This document shows positions 48,139 to 59,560 of a stretch of DNA of 64,000 bases, piece by piece. Made by a program: the position numbers and the translations under genes. The notes below the pieces were generated by a model. It had not been told where the DNA came from. It ran no database searches and worked only from the letters and a program-made list of their open reading frames with translations. This DNA is from Atrichornis clamosus (Eukaryota > Chordata > Aves > Passeriformes > Menuridae), in the NCBI GenBank assembly GCA_013400975.1, contig WBMZ01011774.1, forward strand, positions 1-64,000, written 5' to 3'. Each line of letters opens with the position of its first letter. Position 1 is the first letter of the stretch.

Positions 48139-49494
48139 ATTCTACAGTTCAGGGCATCTTTGGGAAATTAATTTCCACTAAATTTGGATCAACTTCTCAA
48201 GTGTCCATTTAAGAAGAAGGAACACAATGATTACATCATAACCCTTCTTCTATGTGCTTCTATAAGGAAGCTTTGCACTTAATTAGCTGCTTATGATGGA
48301 AAGAATGCTGCATTTTGAGAAATGAAAGCCCAGGATATGTAAACACTTACTGAAATGAGCAATTCACTTCAGATATGGAAAAATATTGCCTTTCCCTTAA
48401 GGTCTTAAAGGGCAGTCAATTATTATTCTACATGGAATAAATGTGTTTCTGGCTATAACAAAAAATACACTTGCTATTATTTAGATTAAACCTTTTTTAC
48501 CTCTTTCTGCACATATATCTGTTTTTTTCAAGATGTGCTGTAGTCCTTTTTAATGTATAAGCCCCTTCCTTAATTGTTTATTTGAGTCTTTCAAGTCCTC
48601 ACAACAGAAAGAAGACGAATGGAATCAAACAATGAGACAAAAGCCTTAAAATGCTTGGAAAATTGGTAAATTGGAATTGAATAATTGTGGTCACCTGTGA
48701 AGTGGTTTTAGCCTGTTTAATTACTATTATTATTTACTAGATTCCAAGTACATGTCTTTAAGTGGCGTATCTTTCCTTCATCACTGTATGGAAAGTAAAA
48801 TTGTTGCCAAGAAAGTGCATCTTTGGTTGTTAGACACCATCATAGATTTTAACTGCAGTCTGGGGCGGCCTGTCTTCTGAAATTGGGACTGAAAATCTGG
48901 ACTGCAATAAGTACACTAAGAAGATGAAAAAGGATGAAGCAGATATTATTCTTAAAAGAAAAGGCTTGAGATGACTCTTCAAATGGGAACTTTCCTTGGG
49001 ATCAGAAGATTAAATTCTTTTCAATGCGTTTCAGTCTTTGAATTCTGGAGACAAGTGTTGATGGAATAAGTGACTCTGAATTATATAGGTTGCATCTTCA
49101 TGTCAAATGGAAAAAGTGAGTGAAGGAATAAGGAGGTTTGCGGGGGACATATATGTGACCAATATTCACAGTGACTTTAACAGGGCATCAGAGAGAAATA
49201 ACAGAAATTAAAATGTAGAGGTGAATATCCACCAGCCAAGGAATAATTCAGGATCTCTGATAGTCTTGTGTGTTTTTCATTATTCTGCATTGGACCATAC
49301 TATATTATATTCAGAGTTGCTAGCATCTGAGACAGCTGGACAGAAGCTCATGCAGTTATTTGACTCCAGTTTTAAATCAACACTATGTTTGACAAGCATC
49401 ACTTAAATTGTGTTTGAAAAAATCTCAATCTACAGTATTAAACAATATCTAAACCTGAACTGCGCTTGAGTTCAGTTTGATAGATATTGGATTA
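48139..49494. other. Unique AT-rich sequence
   Basis: No recognised feature. Confidence 0.4.
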
Positions 49495-49600
49495 GGCCCT
49501 TAAGATGCAGCACTGCAGCCTCTACTTAGTTCATTAAGGGCACGATCCAATGCCCAGTGACATCAATAAGAGTTTTTGTATTGATTTCACTAGTTTTTTT
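49495..49600. repeat. Degenerate ancient amniote repeat with palindromic core
   Basis: Contains gggcacgatccaatgcccag then tgacatcaataagagttttt and attgatttcac. This fits an old repeat of the form 'gggcccgatcctgc..cccattgaagtcaatgggag..' and its mirror. It is of the same general class as 16488-16565. Confidence 0.45.
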
Positions 49601-49924
49601 GATTGCACTGTAAATCCCCGATATAAGCAAAGCTCTTAAGCCTGTGCTTAAATTCATTGCTGGATCCAGTCACAGATAAGACCTGTTCCAGTTCTCTAGA
49701 TTCTTTGTGCAGTTTGTCTTTTATTGCTGTGATTAAAATGGTGAATGGGGACAATACTTTTACAAACTCTCTGATGTGTATAGAGATGAAAGTTACTTCT
49801 CCAACTGTTTTTTCTGCAGGAAAGAGCACAGGATGGATCATGGCAGATCTATGGACTCTCTAAGCTCAGAAAAATATATCACAAAATATTTCATTAAGGC
49901 TGAATGTTATTTCATTTTGACTGT
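49601..49924. other. Unique sequence
   Basis: Contains overlapping open frames of 68-83 codons on opposite strands; neither is supported as coding. Confidence 0.35.
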
Positions 49925-49930
49925 TTTCAG

Positions 49931-50092
49931 ACCCCTAAATTGTTAAAAGAATTGAGGACTATATTGCACAAACTGAAAGGAAAAGAAAAAATCACCACTA
50001 ACCCACAAGTTGAAGAGAAGTTAGCTCAGGAAGGAAAAGCTTTAGATCTAGGTACAATAGAGCTGCAAATGCTGACAGATGACAAAGCGTGA
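49931..50092 (+). other. Weak exon candidate
   Basis: A splice-acceptor-like pyrimidine stretch and AG (gactgttttcag, ending at 49930) is followed by 53 open codons reading TPKLLKELRTILHKLKGKEK then a charged, helix-prone tail and a stop at 50090-50092. An internal donor-like ctaggtaca at about 50049 could end an exon early. I recognise no protein family. Such frames occur by chance in a 64-kb window, so this is only a candidate. Confidence 0.12.
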
Positions 50093-50699
50093 ACTCTGAG
50101 CAGTGTTAGACTCGTCTAATTTTATAGATTTTAACATAATTATCAATGCTTTCCTTTCAGCTATTATGCCATTTTAATTGCATGCAGCTTATTTCTATGG
50201 TTTATAGAGCTATATTTGCAACAAGAAAATGAAAGAAGCAAAATGAAAATGGAAGAATTATGCTAAAGAATCTACTGAGTTCTGAATCAGTGCTTTTTAC
50301 TTTATCTGTGATTCATTTTTTCTGTTTTTGCCTTTATACTGATGGCTATTATAGGTCAATGACTGTCTAGGTGGTTTTTCTGCTGAAGAAGTCACTTTGC
50401 AAAATTTTCAAGCTTCAAAACTTCTGAAATGTCACTTGTTAAAGTTATATTACTCATTTCTTCATTTTGTTAATTCATCTAAATAACCAAGAAAACGGCA
50501 TACCTTTCATTCATGCCATGGTTTCTTTGCCACTTCCTATTCCAGATAGATGATCAGCACTTACCCAGGAAACTGAGAAATGTCTCAGGCCCGGTAGAAA
50601 CCACGACATTCAATACATCTATCTCTATTCCCACCCACCCTCCCCATAATGTTACTTTCTTTGCTTGTGCTCCATGGGAATATATTCCAAAGCTGCTGC
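50093..50699. other. Unique AT-rich sequence
   Basis: No recognised feature. Confidence 0.4.
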
Positions 50700-51240
50700 A
50701 TCTCTATGCATTTTAAACTCGAGCTGGTTGCTTCCTTGGTTTCCCTGATGCTGGTGTTTGTTTCTTGAGTGGAATTGTTCCTCTCCTTTTGCCTCAACAC
50801 AAGCACTTCAGCAGCCGAGGAGCTTCATTATGATTAATGTCATTACAAAGATGCCAAAAGGAATTAATAATTATTAGATGCTTATTGCTGAGCTCTGCAG
50901 GGCAAAACCATCATCTGCAACGTGTGTGCAAAGCATCTACTGCAAGAGGAGCTCACCTTTGTCTAGAGTCTTCCAGGCACTACAGGGGATACATTGAATG
51001 TGATCTTATCTATCTGTGCTACATGCAAAAATTTGTTCTGCCCTTGCTCCAAGCCATGCAGTTGCTGTTGAGCTATGAGCCAAAAATAATAAGCTCTGGT
51101 GGGAGGGAGACTGAATTATGTTGGGCTGAACAACACAGTAGCTCCGCCACACAGCTTTTAAATTGGCGCTCACTTGCGCCTCACACTGCGGTCAGAACTA
51201 TCTCATACCTGCCCCAGATCAGCCACGCAGATTGATCTTG
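50700..51240. other. Candidate conserved non-coding element
   Basis: Repeat-free, with balanced composition and a dense cluster of homeodomain-type cores at 50825-50880 (ATTATGATTAATGTCATTA, AATTAATAATTATTA). It also contains a CAGCTTTTAAATTGGCG stretch and a GC-richer end with several CpGs (51140-51235). The 132-codon plus-strand frame at 50837-51235 overlaps it but has no recognisable domain. The evidence is texture only. Confidence 0.3.
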
Positions 51241-52271
51241 GTACGTACATAACTGTTAATAATAATGGTCTGTTTCAGTGCTTTTATTACAACAACAGTA
51301 TATTTACCCTCCAGGAGCTGCTATCAGAATCTTGTCCCCTGTTTATATGTACATGTATAAATATGCTAACTGCCAGCAGGTGTGCTGAAGAAAAATTGGA
51401 GGGTTAGAAAATGTCTTGCAGATAAGAATTTCTTTTTAAATGTTAATTTTTAAGTCTTCTCTCCACCCTGCCCCCAGTATGTCTGACTGTAAACTTCATC
51501 TTTAAACTTTTTTTTATTATTATTATCATCATCATAGCTGGAGCACATACAGGCAGAACATCAGTTTAGTGTGACCTTTCCAAAATCATAAGCAATTCTT
51601 TCTCTTTGTCATAGTGATAATAGAATGGATCAGATACTTCCTGAAGACATTATAATAGAGTTCAACTGTCTAAGCTGTACACTAATGAAAAATGTAAAAT
51701 CCATCTCTTCTCTACAGTGGTCTCTAGTAGAACAGAGACGCTGTCTTGCAGAGAGCTTTCCATATGGTACATTGGGAACTCTGATATTTCTTGTATTGTA
51801 TGGTAGATTTCAGCATGGGCAGGATATTTTTTTTATTCCCTTTCTGTATGCCACTTCTATAAAGACATGAATGTATTAACTAATAAGCTTTTATCTGCCT
51901 TTACCCATTCTTTCCTAACTTCCCTGGCAATAGCAAACTACAGTGTGATACATGAGACAGTGGAGGAATGTGATAAATGTGTAATTCCTTTGATTTTTTA
52001 TAGTAATCTAATCCTTTAGCAGTTGTAAATCAGTGAAGCTCCACTTACTTCACTACACTTTTGCGGCCACAACAGTTGGATATCCGTCGTTAATTAAAGG
52101 AAATTATTGGTTAGGTTTTATTTATATGAGGAAAAAAGTAGTATGTTAAATATTTTAAATATAATTTTTGGTACAAAAACATAAATGGTTAGACAAACTT
52201 CTGTAAATAGGGTTTTTATGTCCATTTCTACAACAAACATAACACTTCTAGTACAGCTGTTTTCTTTTCAA
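51241..52271. other. Unique AT-rich sequence
   Basis: Includes a short TTA/TCA trinucleotide repeat at 51512-51537. No gene is supported. Confidence 0.4.
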
Positions 52272-52408
52272 GTGTTCAGGGCCAGGTTGGATGGGGCTTG
52301 GAACAACCTGGACTAGTAGAGGGTGTTCCTGCCCAGTTGGAACTTGTGGGGATGGAACAAGATCTATAGGATGCCTTCCAACACAAGTCCTTCTATGGTT
52401 CTATGATC
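52272..52408 (+). mobile_element. CR1 LINE, short 3' end
   Basis: Reads gggccaggttggatggggct, then acctggactagtagagggtg, then the tail ccttctatggttctatgatc. This is the terminal part of an avian CR1 in plus orientation, with only about 140 bases present. Confidence 0.88.
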
Positions 52409-53864
52409 TTCCTTTATCTCCTTAAACAAAAGAAAACAAGAAAAAACAGCTAACCTACCAAACCCTCAGCATTTTCCTTCTCAATTTTTTTTTCTTTTTA
52501 ACAGGTTTGTCATCAGTGTCATTTCCTTCCTCTCCTTTTAACCTCTCAATCTGGTGGTCTAAGAAAGGAAGATAGTGAAAGTTAATGGAACATACTCTTT
52601 TAGCTGACAATTTTATTTAGTAAAAATGAAAAATGTGTTCTTGCATTTGGATTGAAAATAGTAAATTTTGCATCTTAATCGTTCCAAACAGACAGATTTC
52701 AGAAGTTTTCCTTCTGTAATATGCTCATTAGTTTGAATTTTCTTTGTGGTTCCAAATCGACTTATAATGAAATATCAGTTTTTGCTGGACACTCTATTTT
52801 CAGGGCAGTTCTAATTTCTGTTCTTGGAGTTCTCTGGCAATACTGCCAATAAGACTGCTAGTTAGTGTTCATTTTGATGTATATTTCTTATCTGTATGTC
52901 AATGTATTAACTTATTTAAAAAGGAAAGGATACTCTGTTCTTATCCTACACTTGTACCTATCTCTCACTTCTGCAGTATCAGTTAAGTAATTGTTTTGTA
53001 GAGCACTTCTTAGAATGTGCTTAACTATGAAAGGTACAATTTCGGACAGGAATACTGAGATTGGATTCTCCACCTCTGCCACTAGTTTCATATGGTATTT
53101 TGTTTTTTTCAATTAGCTTCTCTTCTTTCTCATCTCATTTTTTAATTCAGCTAGTGCACCAAAAAAATATCAGCTACCATATTACCTGGACACTGTGGTT
53201 TCCATTTGGATTTTCTCTTTTACTTTCTCTGAAGGCTCAGCTCTGGTTGGGCAGCATTTCTGTTATTTTGGTCAGCGATTTTGAGAAGAGAATATGATTG
53301 AGTTCTGGTTACTGACCCCTGCATGAGACAAAAGTGATCAATTTGTTGCAATCGTTTGCATGACTAGTCAGAAAAATAAATTTTTTTTTTGCAAGTCAAA
53401 AGACCTAAATTAAAGTGGCTGAAAGACAAGATACTGTTTTGTGAAAAATGCAAACATACACATATCTTAGTTCTGAGTGTCTGTGGCTGAGATATTTCAG
53501 AATTTACACTAAAACCCCAAAAGTCCCTTCAATAGTTTAGTAAATGTTTCAGTTATGTCAGACATGAGACACATTCAAAAAACCTCTACCAAATGTGGAA
53601 TAGGAATTTTGGTTACATTTCAACCAAAAGTGAATGTGAAGGTGAATGTCATGCTTTGTTTTTTTCCAGAATAATAAGTATTCTAGAGATCAAAATAGTG
53701 AATTTCATCAATGGAGGCATCAGTTACACTCCAGACCACATAGACCTGATGTCATCTACCCAGCGAACTGCTAGAAAAACTGGACTACTGAGGGAGTGAG
53801 GAAGACTTGGTAATTGCTGATGTCTTTAATCACACACAGAAAGTCAGTAATTCTCAATCATCTT
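52409..53864. other. Unique AT-rich sequence
   Basis: No recognised feature. A T-rich stretch lies at 53385-53393. Confidence 0.4.
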
Positions 53865-53948
53865 GAATCACAGAATCATAGAATACACTGAGCTGGGAGG
53901 GACTCATCAGGATCATTGAGTCCAAATCCTAGTCCTGCACAGGACACC
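53865..53948 (-). mobile_element. CR1 LINE 3' end, left piece of a rearranged copy
   Basis: The plus strand reads aatcacagaatcatagaata, then gatcattgagtccaaatcct and ctgcacaggacacc. This is the complement of a common avian CR1 3' end. In an intact element the next bases on the plus strand would be the 'atcacaccatgtgcctga' block, but that is found only at 54125, so the copy is interrupted here. Confidence 0.85.
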
Positions 53949-54034
53949 TGAGTTAAAGAAGTGTTTGGACAACGCTCTAAGGCCATGGAGAACTTGATGA
54001 TCCTGATGGGTAGGGACTTCCAACTCAGTTTTGC
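53949..54034 (+). mobile_element. Inverted CR1 3' end inserted within a CR1
   Basis: The segment ttggacaacgctctaaggcc followed by gatgatcctgatgggtaggg and ttccaactcag is a CR1 3' end in plus orientation. It is inverted relative to the copy it interrupts. Its arm at about 53994-54028 can pair with about 53887-53922 of the left piece. It lacks the expected ATTCTATG tail, which is replaced by pyrimidine microsatellite. Confidence 0.75.
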
Positions 54035-54118
54035 TTCTTTTTTTTTTCTTTTCTTTTCTTTTCTTTTCTTTTCTTCTCTTTTCTTCTCTTTGCCTTGCCT
54101 TGCCTTGCCTTGCCTTAT
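54035..54118 (+). repeat. Pentamer microsatellites (TTTTC)n and (CCTTG)n
   Basis: About twelve TTTTC/TTCTC units are followed by five CCTTG units. They join the inverted CR1 end to the resumed CR1 sequence. The two motifs differ by single-base changes, suggesting one array that diverged in segments. Confidence 0.95.
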
Positions 54119-54122
54119 TTTT

Positions 54123-54620
54123 TTCATCACACCATGTGCCTGACAGAATTTTCCAAATGCTTCTTGAACTCTCTCTGGCTTGATGCTGTGACTACTCTCC
54201 TGGGGATCCTGTTCCAGTGCCCAAATAAACATACCTGGTATTCCTTCAAGTCCTGCATCCAGGTTCTTAATGAAGATGTTGAAGAGAACTGGGCCGAGGA
54301 TGGAACCCCAGTAGTGACAGGTCACCAGTCTGATGTCACCCCAGTCCTGCTTTGTGCTCGAACCATGAGCCAGTTCCTCACATATCGCATGATGTGGTTG
54401 TCCAGCTGTGAGGATCCTGGGAGAGGCAGTATCAAAAGCTTTACTGAAATTAAAAAAAGATTACATGTACTGACTTTCCTAGATCAACTATGTGGGCTAC
54501 CCTGTTGTAGAAAGAAGGTAGGACTTTCCCCTCATGAAGCTCTGCAGGCTGCAACCGATGATTGCGTTGTCCTCCAGGTGTTTTTCTATATCTCCCAGAG
54601 TGAGATAGGCCAACCCAAAT
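54123..54620 (-). mobile_element. CR1 LINE, right piece with RT remnants
   Basis: Resumes with catcacaccatgtgcctgac, then the 3' untranslated region to about 54225. From there it jumps directly to RT coding sequence (plus strand catccaggttcttaatgaag at 54248), which on the minus strand reads GSILGPVLFNIFIKNLDAGLEG, the RT motif block with FIND-type residues. In a normal CR1 several hundred bases separate these parts, so there is an internal deletion near 54230. The coding part continues to about 54620. Confidence 0.85.
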
Positions 54621-55139
54621 CAAGCATGTGATGAAAATATGGGAAAGATTCAACCCAACTGCAGTTTGAGATGGAGCATGAAGAAATTCAGTTCGTGTCC
54701 TTGCTGCCTAAATGTACACCATAAACCTGTTTACTTGTTTCACGCACACATAAGCTCATGTTTTAGTAAAAAAACCCAACAGACAAAATCACCACCAACA
54801 CTAAAATTCTTATACAGGTCTTCATTAGCTTGATTTGCAAGAGAAATATTATGTATTTTCTGCAGTGCTGCAGCTTCAGGAAAGAAGGACTGAATGTCCT
54901 TCTTTGCACCTGAAAAACTCTGTGAAAATGGAGCATGAGAAGAAAAGCAAGAATTCATTGTCTCCAGACAACGGGAAGAGAGTATTTTCTTACTAGGAAA
55001 CTTTCAATAGAAAAGTTTTGGGTTATTTTGTTACTCTTAAGTTGTAGTAAATTCTAACAGTAGTTAAAAAATATATCCTTTCCACTCTGAGAAAATAATT
55101 TTGGTACCACGTTCACATCTTTTATATTCTCTTTTGATA
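54621..55139. other. Unique sequence
   Basis: No recognised feature. Confidence 0.35.
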
Positions 55140-55375
55140 ATGATCTGATTTAGGATCATTGATGATAGGGCTTAGGGGATTTTCAGAGGGCATCTAGTCC
55201 TCCCCTCTCCCCTAAAATGAGATCAACAACTGTTGGTCCTGACAGATGTCTGTTTATCTTTGCACTTACTAACTTGTAAGGAACTTCTTAGGAAATCTCA
55301 GTAAAATCTGTCATAGTGCAAAACATTTCTTGTGCTAAACTGGGGCAGCAAGTTTTACGTTTACCTTTGTATCAA
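55140..55375 (-). mobile_element. Ancient CR1 3' fragment
   Basis: The plus strand contains gggcatctagtcctcccctc, then gacagatgtctgtttatctt and ggaacttcttaggaaatctc. This is a degenerate reverse complement of old CR1 3' untranslated sequence of the 'gtcatctagtcca...tccctgacaggtgtttgtctaacct' type. Confidence 0.5.
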
Positions 55376-56590
55376 ACTTTTCTTTACATAGCAAAAATCT
55401 GTCTTCTTTTTTTTCTTTTTTTTTTTTTTTTGTATGATAAACAATAGGGTTTTTTGGTTTTGTTTTCTTTACTTAACTCATTTTTCTAGGCATCTGACAG
55501 GTCAGCTTAGTATCCTCTGTGAGCTGATCCACCTATTTTTTCAAATGTGAAACCTCAACTGAGTTGAAATACTTTAGTTGGCAAAGGGTCAATACCAAGA
55601 AAAACAGAAAGATTATCTGTGTGTCTTGCATGTGATAGTTTTGCATATACATGCCAATTTTCTGGTGGGTTTTTTTTGCTTATTTTTTTTCTAAATCTGG
55701 AACTACTGAGTCATGTTAGGATTGTGACTCACAAAAAACATCAAATCTGTTTTATTCAGAAATTTAACCAGATCACTAGTTCCTCAACTTGCATTTGTGC
55801 AGTTAGTTATTTTTAAATGCATATGTCCTTTTAAAACCGCATCATATTTTTCCAGACCATTTATCCAATTTGTCAAGATCATTTTACATTCTAATCCTGT
55901 ACTCTAAAGTGCTTGCAGTTCCTCTGCGTATTTAATAACCATAATCTCTCTTCCATTATTCAACTCTTTAATATTTCTTAAAGGACCAAGTACTGAAATT
56001 ACTCTAAAGTACATCTCAGAATGACAATATCTCCAGAACAAGCACGCATTTTTTAGAGCATACATAGAACAAGAACTTTCCATTAACCCTGTAGCAATTA
56101 AGAGAAATATTGCACATTAATTAGAACACCAAAGATGCTGTTGTCTAAAACAAACAAAGAAGTGTGATTACTAAAATTAACTACTGGTGCAATTTTTATA
56201 TGTGTTGAAGAAAAAATGCTTAAGTTTGTAGAATTTGAATGGCTGAGTAATACCAGATCATATTTTTGCAAAACAGTAAAATCATGTGATAGTTTATTAA
56301 TACTGTGGCAAAGAGTAACAGGCACTAGGCCAACATGCTCCAAGAAGTGTCCACAAAACATAGAAGTGATTTTATTTTTTTCCTTTTTCACATTCTTAAA
56401 ATTATAATCCTCACTTTGAATCTGATAAGGACCAAAATAAAGTTTCAGAAATGCAGCAAACAAGAAAGACTATCAAATATAAAGTGCAATTCTTCCACTT
56501 TTGATAAGTTATTTTTGTGTACTTGCAGTAATGACCTTCAGTTATCTTTACAGCTCAGATACTTCACAGTTGGCTTTAGATATTGAGCGG
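55376..56590. other. Unique AT-rich sequence
   Basis: T-rich tracts lie at 55410-55431 and 55449-55472. A 121-codon minus-strand frame at 56098-56463 has no recognisable domain and is AT-driven. Confidence 0.4.
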
Positions 56591-56594
56591 CTAA

Positions 56595-56609
56595 CTAACC
56601 CTAACCCTA
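56595..56609 (-). repeat. Short telomere-like motif
   Basis: The plus strand reads ctaaccctaaccctac, two and a half CCCTAA units (TTAGGG on the minus strand). At this length it can arise by chance or at a break repair. It is not a telomere. Confidence 0.5.
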
Positions 56610-57179
56610 CAGTAGTTCTGGCACTGGTGGTCTCTGGTTGATATTTTTTTAACATTGAAACTATCTCAGTGTACTTTTTGTTACAGACAGAAAAAATTCA
56701 CAGGGTATGAGGCTATGTTAATATTCTTTATTTCTCCAGAGGTCTTGTTTCTCCAGTTGTTTTTATTTCCCTCTTAGAATGTAGAAAAAGAAAATTGTAG
56801 CAAACCATCTTTCACACTTTAAAAAAAAATAAACCAATCTACACATGTTTGTGTAAGAAAGAAAAATAAACTCTATGTCCACAAGCTATGTGAAATTATC
56901 TTGCCTCTAGAAAAGGATGTTACTTTTTTTTTTTTTAGCATCTTTTTTATTTCATAGGTAAAACTGCATGATTTGGGTTTTGTTTTGGTTTTTTATCTGT
57001 TGAATTAAGTTGCCATTATTTCAAAAAGAATAAACAAGGAATAGGTTAAGCATTTTTATAGTGGACAAGGGACAAAATCTGAAAATATAAGCTACTGCAA
57101 CAGGACAATTGACGTACCTGTTTTAATTTCTCAAACTGTAAACATCAGAGAAAATAAAATTAGATACTGTATCAGCCAT
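56610..57179. other. Unique AT-rich sequence
   Basis: Nothing beyond T-rich runs (56925-56938, 56975-56995) is seen. Confidence 0.4.
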
Positions 57180-57670
57180 AGTTGAGGGTGAACCAGGTAG
57201 AAAGCAGCCTGACATCAGAGAATGCAGGTTCTTGCTGGGGAACAAGTTTAACAGGGGTCATCGATTGTCCTTGCAGCAAAGGGGTCAAACCCATCCTGAC
57301 TTGCACGAACAACAGCACAGCCAGCATCTCCTGGGAAACAGCCTTTCCCTCTATTTGACCCACCTGAGACTGCACCAAGAGCCTTCCTATGTCCAGCTTT
57401 GTGATCTCCAGACAAGAAAGAGGTGGAGAAGCTGGAGCAAGTCCACAGGAAACGCTCAGGGTGGGCAGGGGGCTGGAGCACACCATGGAAAATAAGAGGA
57501 TGGCAGCACTTGGTTTATTCAGTGTTCAGTAGAGAATGGCGCCGGGGAGACCTAACAGGAAGGAAAGACAAAAAGCAGAAGAAGACTATTTTAGAAGGTG
57601 TACAACACAAGGGGAAAACCCAGCATTTTATGACACAGGAAGTTCCAACTAAATGCAAGTGTGGGGTTTA
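57180..57670 (+). mobile_element. CR1 LINE fragment, C-terminal coding region
   Basis: The plus strand follows the CR1 order: cttgcagcaaaggggtcaaa, cacagccagcatctcctggg, ctctatttgacccacctgag, gtccagctttgtgatctcca, gctggagcaagtccacagga, tcagtgttcagtagagaatg and ggggagacctaacaggaagg. Translation gives pieces such as LEQVHRKRSG and RRGDLTG, as in the last 150 residues of CR1 ORF2. Indels and stops break the frame. Both ends are diffuse. Confidence 0.8.
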
Positions 57671-58999
57671 TTAATATTTTCTTCTCCCTCATCTGAAGAT
57701 GGCCAAATAGTGGGGCAGGAGGACTCAGAGAAGGGTTAAGGATTATGTCCTTGAGAAACATCCAGGAATCAGCTGAATCATGCCTGAAAAACTTACTCTG
57801 ACTGGCTCAAATTTGAGCAGGATTTTGGACTACAGGATGTCCGTACCAAAGCACATGGTTCTGTAGTTTTATACTTTTATAAATTTTTGTAAGTTTGAGG
57901 GCTTTATCTGTATTACAAGTGAGAAAAGTCAACAGAAAGTTGGAAGTGCCTACACAGTCCTAAGAAATCCCTAAGACAATGGCAAAATTGTTCTTACTGA
58001 TCTGATCAATGCTGGAAAAACTGCTGTAAGCAGTGCCATGGTAGTAGCAAGTAGTTCCAATGAGTGGAAAATAAAACATTAATTCATTAATGTTTTTGAA
58101 AAGTTATTGCTTCTTCTGCACAATGTCTGATAGTTTCTGGGCTACAGACTGGTTATAGTGAATGAGTAAGAAAATTCTGATGTACCAAATACTGATAAAT
58201 TGTATGAATGGAAAAAATAATTTCCTTCTCTATCTTCCTTTCTTTTTTACTGTGATGATGCCAGGGCAATATCTCATTCCTAGGAAGAAGTATTCCTCAT
58301 GAGCTGAGGCTCCCATGTGCATTTTTTTCACCTTTGGTCCACCTATAGTACAAATGAGAACAAAGCCTCTAACTTCCTTCTTAATTAGGTTAAGGAAAAA
58401 AGAAAGAAATATAGAATTCCAAAATCAATAAATGTTACTTAAATGTTACTCAAAGTCCTCCAGTGTCCTGCAAACTGTAGTGATCAAAAGTATTTAGGTA
58501 CAAAGCGGCCCCTTTGGACTTGGCCTGAGGTGCTTCAGCAAATGGTACATTTTATACTAGGATCCCACCTATAAACAGTTTACTAAGAACTAAAACGTGA
58601 TTGCTAGGAGCTACAGATGTAAGAAATCTGTCTTATGGATTGCTGGAGGGACATGAGTGAAATGTGTTATAGATTGTTATAAGCCAACTATTGACCTTTT
58701 AGCCTCCAAAACCTACTCTAACCATTTATCAAAACCTCCATTAATCATTTATTAACCATTTAGAAGCTATAAAATAAACCATAATATAAATTGTGGCTTC
58801 TGTGTTTCTACATCTTCTGCCAGGGGGGACGTAGTGGCTACAAAAAAGACAGATTGGATATGGCAAGGGTTCCAGTTTCCTGAATAATAAATATATATTT
58901 TAAGCCTTTAGCTGGGATTTAGGAGCAAAAATAAATACATCTTTCTTTTACTGCTCTTTAGTCAGAAGTCCATTCTCTCCTCGCCTGCAATTTGAGAAT
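57671..58999. other. Unrecognised AT-rich sequence
   Basis: No gene is supported. A segment at 58660-58830 has a TATAAAATAAA box surrounded by TTTATTAACC/CCATTTA repeats and could be an unfamiliar LTR (see findings). Otherwise nothing is recognised. Confidence 0.3.
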
Positions 59000-59560
59000 G
59001 TATGTGGGACAGTTTTCTATCTGAGGAGAGGGGAAATAAAATGATGCCACATTCAAATTAAAACCAGTAAAATTAATGCAATCATCACACGAGCTGCTCA
59101 GAGGACAGGACGTCTGAAGTGACTTCTATATCCAGACAGAATGTGAAGCAACAGCAGTAGTAATATGCTGTGGTTTTGCTCTTATTTTCATGGCTGCAAT
59201 AAAGATGCCAGTTACCAGAAGCCTGAAAAAGTTGTCAGAGGCAGGTGACACTCTTGTGTAGTTGGGAGTGATCAGATGGGATCTCACTGAGGCGAAACTT
59301 TGACTAAAGTGCAGCGTTCTCACAATCTGTAGATATATCATAAATGTTAATGTATTTAAGCTGAGAACATTCCTGCCAGGTGAGCAAGTGCTCCCGTCCC
59401 TGTATTTCAGATTTGGGAGTTGATATTAAAAATAACAAGAGAAATCAAAGCCACATGCCACACAGCTGTGACAGATAAGTGTAGCAACTATGAAATATAA
59501 CAGTTTTGATCAGTGTCATGTTGTCAATGAGCAACGCTGACAAAGTCAGGTATCTTACAT
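59000..59560. other. Candidate conserved non-coding element
   Basis: Repeat-free, with motifs typical of deeply conserved vertebrate enhancers: TTAAAACCAGTAAAATTAATGC, CAATCATCAC, TGACAGATAAG (TALE/GATA type), CACAGCTGTG, TGTCAATG and a short inverted pair TTGTCA...TGACAA at 59522-59543. The evidence is texture only. It is the strongest enhancer-like block with 37290-37700. Confidence 0.35.

Noticed and set aside
56098..56463. 121-codon minus-strand frame
   Set aside because: It has AT-rich composition, no domain and an overlapping plus-strand frame.
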